A stretch of DNA of 64,000 bases from Styela clava (Eukaryota > Chordata > Ascidiacea > Stolidobranchia > Styelidae): NCBI RefSeq assembly GCF_964204865.1, contig NC_135258.1, positions 4,207,001-4,271,000 on the forward strand. Reading direction: 5' to 3'. Below, in pieces: positions 45,873 through 58,777 of this stretch. The translations under genes and the position numbers were made by a program. The notes under the pieces are model-generated. The model was not told the DNA's origin, searched no databases, and saw only the letters and a program-made list of their open reading frames with translations. Numbering within the stretch: the stretch's first letter is position 1; each line of letters begins with the position of its first letter.

Positions 45873-48800
45873 CTAAATGTTGATACTTTTCCAGAATTCA
45901 TGATCAACAACCTGCTGAATTGTTATCAGTTGGTCTTCATCATCGTGTGTCATTCTTGTGAGCAAATCACCAGCCAAGTGAAGGTTAGGAATAAGTAGAG
46001 TACTGGGATTAAAAGCAAGCGAAAAGGAATATTGAAAAACACGAATTTCCTGTTGATTGGACCATAATTTATACAAGTGATACCCTAAGGTAATAATATC
46101 ACTTATACTGAGATTATATCCATAGGAGTAATATGGTATAAAATAGTTCTGAAAACTAAATTTCACATTTTGCATGTCATGTGAAAAAAGAATACTCCCC
46201 TCCATTTCCCCATGAACAATATTATATTTATGAAGATGTTGTAGACCACTAACTAATTGTTTTGCATGTACGAGAGCAAGTCTAGGATCAAAAGGAATAT
46301 TGTTTTTTTCCCTCTCTTTATAATATTCATGAAGAGTTTGGAACTGGCATCTTTCAGTAGCAATAAAATGTTGACTTGTTCCATTCACACGACCACTAGT
46401 CATAACAGAGATTAGGTTTGGATGAGGTGGAAGTTGCTGAAGAGCTTCTAGTTTGTAAAGAAAGTCTGCATCCCACGAAGAAAACACCCATATTGCTAAA
46501 GGTTCTGTCTCTGAATTCGGAAGTTTCCGTTGACCTTCGTAAACTGTGAAATCCGAAAATTCATAAACCACATTGTCTTTATACCACAAGATATCATCAG
46601 TGAGATGTATGCGATCTAAAATGTCAATTTTTAGAAGAAAATTAAACACAAAACTTGATCTGAAGGAGAAAATAGTTGAGTGATTTACAAAATAAATATT
46701 ACTGTAGTTTAAATCTGGACTTTTCAAACTAGGGGTCAACGTCAGAGCGCAAAATTGGGGTCGTGGCAAAACTTTTCCGACACTACCTCATGTTAAAACC
46801 AAAATATTGATCAAAGATGAAACCAGTACGAAGACCAAGATAAGATATTTTGTGCAAGAATCCGTCTCTTAAAGGTATTGTCAAATTTAGTACTTTTAAA
46901 ATATTTTCTGTATTATTTAATTTTGCTTTTTTTTATTTTAGTTACTGCGAGTCGAGAAAAAATTTGCCAATGCCAAGTCGCAGTTAACTGGCGTTATATT
47001 TTTGCACAGACTTGGTTTTGATGGTACATGATGGCAGAATTATTAATTCAAAGAAAATTTTGAGCAAACATAACATCATTTCTTATCCAAGATAGTTTTT
47101 TTGTGGTAAATCGGATACAAAACACCCGGAAATTAAATGTTAAGTAAAAATACAAGCATTGTTAAAATAAACTTATCCTACCTACGGAGGTCCAAGCTGC
47201 CTTCCTATTCTTTGCTTGTTCTTTAAGATATTTTACAAAGTGGAAATTATTAACGAGCTTTGATAATGAAGTTGCAACTTGTGAAGAATGACTGAAATTA
47301 TGATTGGCTAGTTTTAGTTGAAAAAATTATTTGACTACCACAGCCAATAATAATATTCTATTCATCTATTGCTAAGGTTAATTCCTGCATGATATTAGTC
47401 ATGTTAAACACACCAACAAAAAACATTTATAGCCTCCTGCTCAATCTAGGACAGGAAAATTAAGTTATTTTGCAGTTTGTTTTAGATAAACAGTCGCCTT
47501 AGTCAATAAAAATACTCCTGGGAATTAATCTTGGTAATTTTAAAATAAAATATATTGTCCACAAAAAATATTTGTAAGATATAATAAATCAATATACAGG
47601 CTAAGTATACAAACATTTTAGTTTTCTTTCTTGTTGACAAATCTGATTTAAAAGTTTCATTCTCAAAATGTGGAAGCAAAAGTTTATCATGGCTGCTCGT
47701 TAGAGAGCTGCCAGGTGTAGATTCTTCCTGTAGATCTCGGAATAGTAAACCTGAACAGAGAGTTTTCTTTGATAAGTGTTAACTTTCAGTTAGCAATCAC
47801 AATATCTCAAATAATATTTTTTTCATCGTTAGAGAGCTGCCAGGTGTAGATTCTTCCTGTAGATCTCGGAATAGTAAACCTGAACAGAGAGTTTTCTTTG
47901 ATAAGTGTTAACTTTCAGTTAGCAATCACAATATCTCAAATAATATTTTTTCCTACCTTTTACATTTGTTGGAGCCATATATTTATGAGAGAGAACCTCG
48001 TTTATTATTGGACGTTTACGAGGAACAAACTGCAGCATCCATTTCAGTAAATCTTTTGCAACTTCTTTATCTGGAACTAAAAGTCCGTCCAGGTTCAGGT
48101 TTTTATGGTTTTTCATGAAATGATTCCATAGATCCCTTTCGTCACCAAAGGGATGTTTACCGTCACTCCATACATAGTAAACAATGACAGCCAGTGAATA
48201 TATGTCAGTTTTTTGTGAAGTTGGAAATCCAGGCACAAATGATTCAGGGGTCTGTAACCGTCAGTACCGAGACCTTTTCTGGTGTAAACTGTTTGAGTCT
48301 TTGACTCGATGACTTCACTTATGCCAAAATCACCAATTTTGACAACTTTTTGATCCAGGGATAAAAACACATTATCAGGCTTAAGATCTTTGTGCACCAC
48401 AAGTTTATCATGAATGTATGAAATTCCATCAAATAACTGTTTTGCAATATCAAGTGCAAGTTCAGGATCGAATGGGATTTCGGTTTTCTTTCGATTTTCA
48501 ACAAAACCTCTCAAGTTGTCTTGGTTACATTTGTCCATTGCAATGTACATATATTTCATTGGACCTTGTTGGTATTCATCTGAATGAATCACAGAGACTA
48601 CATGAGTGTGAGGGTTCAGTCGGTAAAGAATTTTTGCCTCTTCCACACTTTGTTTGTTGTATTGAACAAATTTTATCGCAATCGGACGAGTGCCATAAGT
48701 TGCACTCGGTATTTCTCCTTCATATACATCGCCATGGTTCGAAATTTTTTTATCTCGAAACAGCAAAATAGAATCGGAAAGTTTGATCGAATCTGGAAAA

Positions 48801-49218
48801 ACAAAATTTGATAAGGTTTACAGATTTCCGCCCAACAGACCATTTGACCACAATGTGGCATTAAAGAGTTTAAGACTGTGATATTTAAGTTATGAGTTTA
48901 AAGTATTAATATACAAATAGGAGAAAATGATTGTTTAATATCTTTTAACATCAAATTAAAGCATAGTTATATCAAATTAGACTTGCAATATTATTTTTAT
49001 ATTCATAGGTTCATCAAAAATAAATATAAACTAAGTACGCCACTATCACCTCTATCATCAGTTTGTAAGATCTTAATAAAGTTATAACTCGTTTCTCACC
49101 AGACATAGTAGGTCTTACCTGTATTCGTTAAGTTGGTTTCCGTACATCTGATCTTAGCTGGTGGTTCATCACCAGTTTCCTCGATTGCATGCTTTGTTGT
49201 TCCACCAAGGCTTTCCAT
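45873..49218 (-). pseudogene. Gene D: kinase-pseudokinase, type II, frameshifted in kinase 1
   Basis: Exons: 49218-49119, 48792-47957, 47750-47615, 47291-47182, 46615-45873. Exon 2 is 836 nt instead of 837 because a run of five G in the other copies is four here (near 48250). The frame is lost just after GTDGYRP, before the PPE motif, and ends at 48113, so the kinase C-lobe and everything after it are missing. The rest, including the pseudokinase exon (AIW, HGE, no DFG), is open to the normal stop. Intron 2 has a 129-bp tandem duplication (47697-47825 and 47826 onward) that repeats the 5' part of exon 3 and its acceptor. A sequencing error in the G run is possible. Confidence 0.8.
47697..47955. 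repeat. 129-bp tandem duplication in gene D intron 2
   Basis: The second copy starts at 47826 and duplicates about 54 nt of exon 3 and its CAG acceptor (partial exon about 47826-47879) without a donor. Gene B has a single copy. Confidence 0.9.
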
Positions 49219-51433
49219 AACAGTTCACATGAGTGGCTTCGTTACCGCACAAGTTATAGAAATTTTAAATGCGTTGAACCAATACCATAAACAGTATTTT
49301 TTTTTTGTTTTTCTTTATACCCAATGAGATATATTACGGTCGAAATGAAAGTTAATGTTAGCATGAAATAGCAATGCTTAATACATGCATTTTCAAAGAA
49401 ACTTCACTGTATTTCATTCCTTGTGCAAATATTTTCGATTAAAGCAAAATCTTATGTCCTCAATTGCTCCTGACACCAACGACTGCTTGTCTAATGCCAT
49501 ATTCTGTGCAAAACGTGTGGAATTTATGTAGTTTGGTTATACACGTCTTAGTTTGGTTTATCAAAAGGTCATAAACTCGTGCCTGCCTCCTTACGTTGCA
49601 CCTAAATACACACTAAGTACCTTCTAGCGCTTGACTAAACAGTAGCGAAGAGAATGAATTGCTCAAACTTTTGGACAAAACAAGATGGTGAATTTACTGT
49701 GATTGTAGTGTGATATCGACACTAGAATACCAAGTAATGGTGAAGTTCCGAAGATGAAAATGAATATGGTCTGAATGATCATATCCTAATTAAGAATAAC
49801 TTTTTAATTTTTTTTCACTTTACTTTACAAAAAGACCTTATTATGTGATGAAAATTATTGGGGTGAACAAACATCGTTTAAGTGTTTCGCAAAAATGTTA
49901 TAGGTCGCACAGAATGTACCAATTTCACACAAAATACTATAATTATTCTACTTGTCTAGACTTAAGAATCTAAACACAAACATTAAAACTAGTGAAAAAA
50001 ATAAACCCAACGATTTCAAAAAATAGATTGGATTATGTAACGGCGCGCTTGCATAACAATGCTGACTTAACAGTAGTCGCGGGTTGTTTACTTCGCTCCA
50101 TTTTCAGATTTCACTCAAATTTGTTAATTCTACAGCTTGTTCAATTCAAACCAAGTTAAATGGAAAACAAACTACTGGAAGAAGAAATTCAAAACAAGAG
50201 TCAAAACTGACTTTTGCTGTACAGGTTTAGGTAAGGAATTTATAAATTCACAATTCCTAATGTGCTCGATTCATTACGTTTCTGGTTTCGCTCGCTTTTC
50301 TTGTCCTTGTTCTAAATCTGAGCTATAATAAAGCGCGTAATAAATTGGTCAGTGCCCCTTCTATTGCTAAACCTGCATATTCTACTCATGTCTGATTCTC
50401 TGTTCAGAGCAAAAGTCGAAAACACCTCATTGAGGATATTATGAAATTGCTTAAGCATTCAATTTACCTGAAAACAACATGACCGTATTATGTGGTAGAA
50501 ATTACTGGCGTGTACAGGCAACGTATCAGTGGTTTGTACCGAGTGTTTGTTGAGCTCCAATGAGGTAATAATGCAAATAAAAAATAACCTCGCGTTTGTT
50601 TGTCTTGGGTGTTGTTTTGAGCAAATACGTGGAACGCTTTATTACTATTTATGGGAGACGTGTAAGCCCTCGCTATTTTCGAATTTACGAGCCCATCTAT
50701 TTGTCATTTGCCATGCTGTGAGAAGACATGAAATAAATGTGGTTCTACATTTCAACTATAGCTACAGTCGAAGCATTGTTATAAGTGTATTATTGTACTC
50801 TTTCTCGTGTTTATATAATCTTTTTTCAGGCCAATATCTGCTTTTCCTCATCCTCATTGGGAGCAAAATGTGGAACCCCCCTTGTAAAACTGTTTTGTAT
50901 TCTTGGTTCATCCCCGCGAGCTGCCATTTATGGAGAAATTTAGTACAGCTATCTGATATCGCCATTATTTAATTCGTTCATTACTAACTTAGGTGAAACT
51001 TAGCAGTTCAAATTTAATATACAAGATCGGTTAAACATTCCCATCTTTGCGCCAAATATATCTAATTGAACAGAAAAGCTGTAAGTGGCATGAATATGTG
51101 TTGTGAATAAAAAATTCTTTAGTTTTAACCAACGAAATCAAATAAATATTTCCACAAAATCAATCTTTTGCCTTGCGATGCTTCCGTCTAAGTCCGACAA
51201 AAAAATAAAATTTTTCTGCTTGTTATTCACCTTAATTCAAGCTATACCGAGATCAAGCGACGAGAAATATTGCGGGCGTATATGAAATCCCCCGAAATCT
51301 GTCACTGAATCTTTTACGCTGATATTACCAGGCTAGTATACAACATTACCCAGTGTCTAACTTAGGAAGAACTTTTTGTTTTATTTTCCAAAAAATAGAT
51401 TTTTGTTAATTTGATAATTCATTAAATACAATT
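49219..51433. repeat. Intergenic DNA upstream of gene D
   Basis: Nearly collinear with 27690-29893, including an exon-1 relic at 50101 (minus strand). No supported gene; the conserved 147-codon + strand frame at 50529-50972 has no recognisable domain. Confidence 0.5.
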
Positions 51434-52778
51434 CAGGGGTGGCCAACCTTTCACATACCATGCGCCACGTTTTAAACATAATGTTTCAGATGCGCCGTAA
51501 ATCTCTTGTATTCGAACGCCTAATGTCCGCTCCTTGTTGAAATTGTATAAATTTATAATACACACACATATATACACACGTATATGTAGTTTTTACAATT
51601 TACAACTCCACATGAATAGAAATTAAGCAAGGAAGTATAATAAATAAAACTGATCAATTTTATTTAAGTACCGCCTTTATGAGACTTTTGCTGCTGTTTT
51701 ACTTTCGAAGTTTTTTTATTCTTGGAGTTAAGTTTGTTACTGAGAGGAGCAGTGCATTCTTCAAATTTCAAATCTGTAAGTCTTGACCTCGCTTTGCTTT
51801 TAATCAGTTTCATGGCAGAAAAATGTTTTTTCACATCTATATGTCGTTCCGAAACGACATATAAAACCCTGGGCAAATTTTCTCAGTTCTGGAAAATTTT
51901 TACGGGGTAACGATTGCCAGGACTTGATCATGTCAGATGCACTTGGGACTGGAGAAAGCTCATCAAATTTAATTTTCAATGATGGATGAGTTTTCAAGTC
52001 AATTAGTTCCAATTGTATATTGCTTGGCATCTTCATTATGGTTAGTTCACTAAGTGAAAATGGGTTTATGTTACTTATGTTACTGCCCCCACCGGCCAAG
52101 GGTAGAGTACTCTACCCTCGGTTCCAATTGGCCTTTGCTAATCAGCTGTTTGGCCTAGCGTCGCGTGATTTTACTCCAGGCTTTTTCGAGATTAGTACTT
52201 GCGTCACAGCAAGCGATTTTACGCTTCGCTTTTGTTGACAACGGTCATTTGAAGTTTGGATGAAAAAGGTGGTATTTAGGGGTCATTTTCAGCATGTTGT
52301 GGGTTGATTTATAATAAATTGTTTAGGCTTTGGCAATTCAACTGGTTGTTCAATGGTTATTGGGAGATATTTGGGAAGTCTGGGCAGTGGAAAATCCATG
52401 TTTCAAGCTGATAAATGACGATTTTCTATTTTCTCCAAAAGTTCTGAACTTTTTACTTCAGTAGGGAAAAAATAGTGAATTTTACTAATTTTTGCTAAAA
52501 CTCCAGAATGAATGTCATAAAGTCCGTCCAAAAGCTAACGTCGATAATCGCCTGTTGTTTCTAATTCCAACAAGCCGTAAGTGGGCGACGTGGAGTAAGG
52601 AGAATAGATTTTAGGTACAATCAAAAGTCACCATGTAAATCGCAAAAAAACGGCTTGGCGTGGAGAAGCCAAGTGCAATTAACAATTTTGGCATGAAAAG
52701 GGTTAAAGATGCAATGCGCCACCTCTAATCATGCAATGCGCCACGTTTGGCGCATGCGCCAAAGGTTGGCCACCCCTG
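51434..52778 (-). mobile_element. hAT element with transposase remnant, 1345 bp
   Basis: The ends CAGGGGTGGCCAACC and GGTTGGCCACCCCTG are good inverted repeats, with GCGCCACG subterminal repeats. The matching position in unit 1 (about 29888-29895) has no element. The flanks do not form a clean 8-bp duplication: the other copy equals the left flank less one T joined to the right flank less one A. A perfect 20-bp palindrome is at 52099-52118. Confidence 0.85.
51664..52099 (-). pseudogene. hAT transposase C-terminal remnant
   Basis: Two overlapping minus-strand frames (51800-52099 and 51664-51876) together resemble the C-terminal dimerisation region of hAT transposases: SWQSLPRKNFPELRKFA, then a FG(T)TYRCEK-like part in one frame and FSAMKLIKSKARSRLTD in the other. 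The frameshift at the join and the absence of the zinc-finger and catalytic N-terminal parts make it non-functional. Confidence 0.78.
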
Positions 52779-54615
52779 AAATACATGCTTAGTTCATCCA
52801 CGACTCGAACTTATTTAAATTCCTAATGCAGGGATCTGATTCGAATCACTGCAACCTAAAATAACTAAGTTTTTGAGTCGCTTGTAATCTCAACGCACGA
52901 AAAATCTGTTATAACAACGGAATTTTTATTTTTTGCCATTATTTCGAACCATCGAAGATAATGTCTCTTGCATTCATTTGAACACTTGGGGGCGTATCAG
53001 ACCGGCTATTTCCACACCACTACGCAAAATGAAGATGGTTGGAATCTCTGTATCGCCATATCCTGGAATTTGAGCAGACATTATATGACTGAGGAACTAA
53101 TTAAGCAATATCTCTCATGTTTAGGTGTTTCTACGTTTTATCATATTTTGTTGAAAGGTAGGTTTTTTGATGATGAAAACGAGCGTTTCATTGTCTACAT
53201 TGCCACATAGCGTTGTCAGTAAAAATTTTACCACGCTGTGGCTTTTGTCCAATCCTAAATATAGTTAAGGTCTTGCCTTATTTGTTATTTTTCAAAAGTC
53301 TGACACAAATATTAGTTTGAAACAAATTCCCAAACTTTCAGACTTTCTCAAAGAATTATAGTTCCCAAATATTCTGGCATACTTTCAACGGATGTCAGTC
53401 CCTAATTCTTTTGGCATGCTTTAGCATTTTCTAGTGCTCAAGTCGGAATCTTCTTAGGATGTCAATTTCACGTATGCTCATTATATACTGTCAACGTTAA
53501 TCACTGTTGGATTTATTCATTACTGTTAGAATTAAAATCACGGGTGTCGCTGCTCGATAACCAGTAATGTTGTACCACGTCTCCCTTCACTCTGAATTAA
53601 TATTTTTCTTTTTTTAATGTATTGTTTATTCGTGAAGTGTACTTTAGTATGGTGGAAAAATAAATTACTGTTTGATTGCTTGCCACTGCACCCCTGATTA
53701 CCCTGCGTGGATTCGCAGGTTCGAGTCCTGTGGGCGATAATTACGCGCGAGAGCTTCCTCCACCGTAAAGTTTATGCATCTGAAACAAATAATAAGTGGC
53801 TAACCAATCCCATACTCAACATGGACTGATACCCGGACCAGAGTCCGTGGTTCACCATGTGAATATTCGATCTCAACGACTTTCCTGTCCCCCAGGATGA
53901 ATATGTAAATCCTATCCGGCGCTACAGTTGTTACCAAGAATGTGGAAACTTGAGTCGAAAATCACTGCTTGAAGTTGGAGATCAAAATTTGCAACTTCTT
54001 ATCATTTAAGATAAAGTTTTAGTGAAAATGTAAAACCGACAATAAATTAATACCATATTTTCAATAGAAGCGTCTTCCTCGACACAGAATAAATTGGTAA
54101 TATCCCATCCTATCCTGAATGATGCATGCTAACCAACATTTTCAATCGAAACTAAATAAACGAAACGTCAATGCTTGTGACGAGTTCATGTGTCGAAATA
54201 ACACTTTTCATCTTTAAACCAAAAGTTTTTTTATCGAAATGAATGATGGTAATTTTCCAGTAGATATCGCTGAAGAGTATGATTAGTTTAAAGTGCACAG
54301 AGGTGGGTTCGAATTCCTATTGGGACACAAGTCAGTCTACTGTTAAATCAATAATGTAACTGTTATAAAGCAAGAAGAATAGGTAGGCTCTCTTACACAA
54401 AATGAAGGAGTGTCATGTAGGGAGTTACAGGGGCGATATCAGAGTAATGGCAAAGAAAAAGTGAGTCTCATGTAACAGGAGGAATACAGCGTGAATAGTC
54501 CCGAGAGCAGCGAGCAACGAGAGTCGGCAATGGTCGTAGGAATCAAGCATAACACTCAAGAAGAACTAGCCAATCGACACCTGATAGAACGAAAAGGATA
54601 TATAACGTATATACG
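52779..54615. repeat. Intergenic DNA, unit 2
   Basis: Collinear with about 29896-32035, including the SINE copy at 53690-53905, but lacking about 400 bp of purine-rich sequence near 54380. No supported gene; the 80-codon + strand frame at 52968-53210 is a duplicate of that at 30057-30323. Confidence 0.55.
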
Positions 54616-55054
54616 TGGCTTTTATACTACTAAGTCACCAAAATAATGTCGCTGAAAGCATACATAAATGTATATATATGTCCCCCTATTCCTGGTTTTT
54701 ATACTACTGAGTCTTCCTAATAACGTCGCTGCAAACATATATGGATATATAAATACTTCCCTCTATTCCTGGTTTTATTACTACTGAGTCTCCCTAATTA
54801 CCTCGTTGCATACACTTATAACTGTATAAATATATATACGTCCCTCTATTCCTGGTTTTATTACTACTGAGTCTTCCTAATTACGTCGTTGCATACACTT
54901 ATAAATGTATATATATATACGTCCTCCTATTCTTTATCCGGATTTATTTTCTCACGGAAAAATGTAAAAATTCGACTAACAAACTTTTTCACTGCTCTTT
55001 ACGTAGGAATGACATTTCAAAAACAAGACGTCATAGATTACATTGTATAAACAA

Positions 55055-56400
55055 ACAACTAATTTAAAAGGAGGAGAGGTAATGACGTTATCAGGAGACA
55101 GAGACGCAAAGACCATAGATATTACGTCATATTCGGAACATCACCACGAAGAGACACATACTGCCTGCCAAAAGGTTTTAGAAAAAATACAAAAAAAATA
55201 TGAAAAATTAGATAATTCGTGTTTGGTATGTAGTTGGGATTCTTGGATCCTGGATCCTCCAGACACATAAATTACTGAAAACATAAAATCCATCACTCAG
55301 AAAATTGTAGAATTCACCTCGACCGTTAGTACTTGCATACCCCTGCCGTATATCGTTAGCTAGCTGCGGTGCAAGTTACGCAATTACTGAGGTTGTCTAA
55401 CTAAAATTAATCTTAAACAAAATACAAGAACGAGTTTACTTATTTACACGTCATTCAACACCCGCCCCATACCCTCCTCCCTGGATACCCCACTAGACTC
55501 AACTAATTTATTTTTTAGGCTCATAAAATCCAAAAACGACGTTATTAGGGAGACGTATATATATATATATATATTCGAATAAATATGCAACGAGTTTATT
55601 AGGGAGACGTTGTGGTATAAAAAACAGTAATAGGGGGACGTATATATACATTTATATATGTTTGCAACGACGTTATTAGGGAGACGTATATATATATATA
55701 TACGTCTCCTATTACTGGTTTTTATACGACCAAGTCTCCCTAATAACGTCTTTGCATACATATATAAATATTCGCCCCCCTATTACTGCTTTTTATACTA
55801 CTATGTCTCGCTTATAACGTCGTTGCATACATATATAAATGCATATATACGTCCCAGTACTAATGGTTTTGGTACTCCTGTAGTATGTAAACCAAGATGG
55901 CGGACACCGGAACGTAGTATATCAGGTTAGGGCTAGGTCATAATTTCAGGTACAAATACTTTGGGAGTCACTTGGCACACATACTAACCTGGTACACATA
56001 CTACGTTCTGGTTCCCGCCATATTGGTTCACATACTTCTAGATCGCCCTGGTTTTTATACTACTAAGTCTCCAAAATAATATGGTCGCAAACATATAAAA
56101 ATGTATATATACGTCATCTTATTACTGGTTTTATACTATTAATTCTACCTAATAACGTCTATACTCACCACTCCGCATGTACGATTCCATTCTACCAACC
56201 CCAACTATCCACACAAATCACAAATTATAAAATTTTTCATATTTTTTTGTGTATTTTTTCTAAAACCTTCACCGGAGTCTTTTTGACAGGCAGTATGTGT
56301 GCCTTCGTGGTGATGCTCCGAATATGACGTAATATCTTTCGTCTTTGCGTCTCTGTCTCCAGTGACGTCATAGCTTCACCTCCTTTTTCTAAATAAAAAT
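55055..56400. repeat. Long inverted repeat, unit 2 copy
   Basis: The arms at about 55060-55210 and 56235-56400 correspond to those at 32390-32545 and 33535-33692. The small + strand frame is kept (55043-55270) with substitutions. The MITE in the loop (55879-56040) has its full left end here. Confidence 0.75.
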
Positions 56401-58777
56401 AAAATTATTTATTAGATTCGATCTTGTCCGCCTCATTTCGGAAATTTATATTTCTTTATTTAGAGATTGCGATTCTAACCACATATTTCTTTGATAAAAC
56501 CTACTTTCGCCTTACTATCTGTTATTTGTAATTTATCGTTAACTGGGTATTTTTGTGGTGGGGTGACAAATTAAAAAACAAATTATTGACAAATTATAAA
56601 AAACGGGCGCGTCATAAAAAGTTTGAGAACCACTGGATAAGAAATTAAGTAGATTTTTGTTAAATAAAATATAAATTAACATTTTGTACTCCACTAGTGT
56701 TGCATCTTTTAATAATAGCTTGTTTAACATTATCGGTCCATTACCTTTGTTGTGTTATTTGAATCAATTTCCTTTTCATCAAACCCGCTAGGTGTCTTCA
56801 AATCAATTTTTCCGTATTGTTTTGTCAAGTCTGTCTATAATTTTACTTATATGAAAACAAAACAAAAAAAGTCTGTGTACCCCCTCTTCCGCTTCAATGT
56901 AGCATAAGTAACTCGAGACATCGTCGAGTATACTGTTGAAAACGAGGAGATAAATCAACTCAATTTCAATGTAAAATAATATTGGCTGTGTTCGGCATTG
57001 CAAGCAAATTTACATAACTGTTGATAGTTTAACATTTCTTCCGCAATCTAAGTCGGTTATGAACTACTGCGGTGCAAAACAGATTGCGCGGGATTGTTCG
57101 TGTCGGTAGGAATAGGGATAATAACCTCCTTTCGGCTCCCAGTAATACTATAAAAATATTTATTCAATTTTAGTTCTAATAGTCGTTTAGGATTTTCTTT
57201 CCGATAACCCCAGACGATCCCATACCCCGCTTAGTGACTATAGAATAATCTGTCTAATAGCTTATACTCCCGACAAATAATTATATGAAGACTATGTTAT
57301 TCAATTTTGGGAACACTAAGATTGCTTGATCCTTTGCTGTTGAAAGCCAGTTTATGTAACAACTAGTCTTGATGGGATTCACAAATTTATCCCCGAGGGA
57401 AGAAAGCTGATATGTTTTCGGAAGGTATGGTACACATTGGTAACGGTATTATAATCTTCTATATCGGAAAAAATATTTATCCCGGACAAAAAAAATGAAC
57501 GTTCGCCCCGGAGGCATCTCCGGTCTAAAACAACGTTTGTTCACTTTGGCTGATCCAACACGAGCCCGCCTAATGAAGCAGCATTTTTTATAGCGATACA
57601 ATGTGCATTTCGCTCGATCAGGGCTTGCACAATCGGCCACTGCTAGGTAACATAGTTTGAAACAGTGGTTCTCAACCCTTTTTCTTCCGTGGCTCACTAC
57701 CGTTGCGTAAATAATTCTGTGGCTCACAAACTTACTTATATCAGGAAAACTACAGAAAAATAAAAAATGAATGTTTCGTGAAGATAGACACTTCTACTTT
57801 ATTATTGAAATAAGAATTACCACTCAGTTGCAAAAACACCATCATCATTAATTGCTACTACGATCAAAGTTTAACTAAATTATCAAATACTCAGCCATTT
57901 TTATTAGGCATATGGCTCACCCAAGAAGGTGCTGTCGCGCCAAAATATAAAATTTAAAACCAGTACTCACAGAAGCTCTTCCTTTCGTTGTCACATCTTT
58001 GAACGAATGTAAAATAGATTTACAAAAACAAACGCTAAAACATCTCTATGACGTCATAGTAAATTTACAAAAAAAGACCGAATAGGTGAAATTCTGGATT
58101 TTAAAATTACTTTTATTTTGAAATTTTGTTATTAAACTTCGACACTAAGTAGATTTTCTGTCATCTATTTCAAAAAGCGAATATTCATCGATCGTTACTA
58201 GGAAATATATATAGTACACATACAATATAATTTATTTCACAGATGTAACTTTTTATTTGCATTTTCATGATTCTGCAAATATTAGTTTTCTGCACTGCGA
58301 CTTTTTCATCTCGTTGTTAGAGTGAAAAAAAATGGGTGAACGCCTGTAAGAAAATTTACGAAATGTGATGTGAAATTTTTGTCTACACGTTGCAGCTTAA
58401 ATTAACTTTCTACGAACAGGGGTCAAGGTTATACAAGCCACCAAAGTACGATTCTCGGAAGACGAATCTGCTATCGAACGACCAGTGCGCGACCACCGAT
58501 TTCAAGCCTCCAATAGTAGATGGTCGATCTGGTGGTCATAAGTAGTTGGGAAGACTACCGGTACAAGGGGGGGGGGGGGGGAAATTAGGTAAATATTCAA
58601 TAAAATGAGCTAAGTAGTCTAAACAAAAAGGCTAAACCCATCACTCTGATCAATAAAGGTTTTTTTTTTTTGAAAACTTTCATACAACTGTTTCTTACTA
58701 GTTGGAAAAAATAAACATGACTTAGTCTGTAGAAATAAAAAAAACATGCACAAGACAAATAAATAATGAAAGAAAAA
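56401..58777. repeat. Preamble segment, copy 3
   Basis: Sequence from 56824 matches the window start (1 onward). It shows the undisturbed target sites for the eEF1A retrocopy (about 57292-57342), the LTR retrotransposon (about 57771) and the 1974-bp hAT (about 58615). The left hAT end is at 57663. A 15-bp G run lies at 58567-58581. No gene was recognised. Confidence 0.65.
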
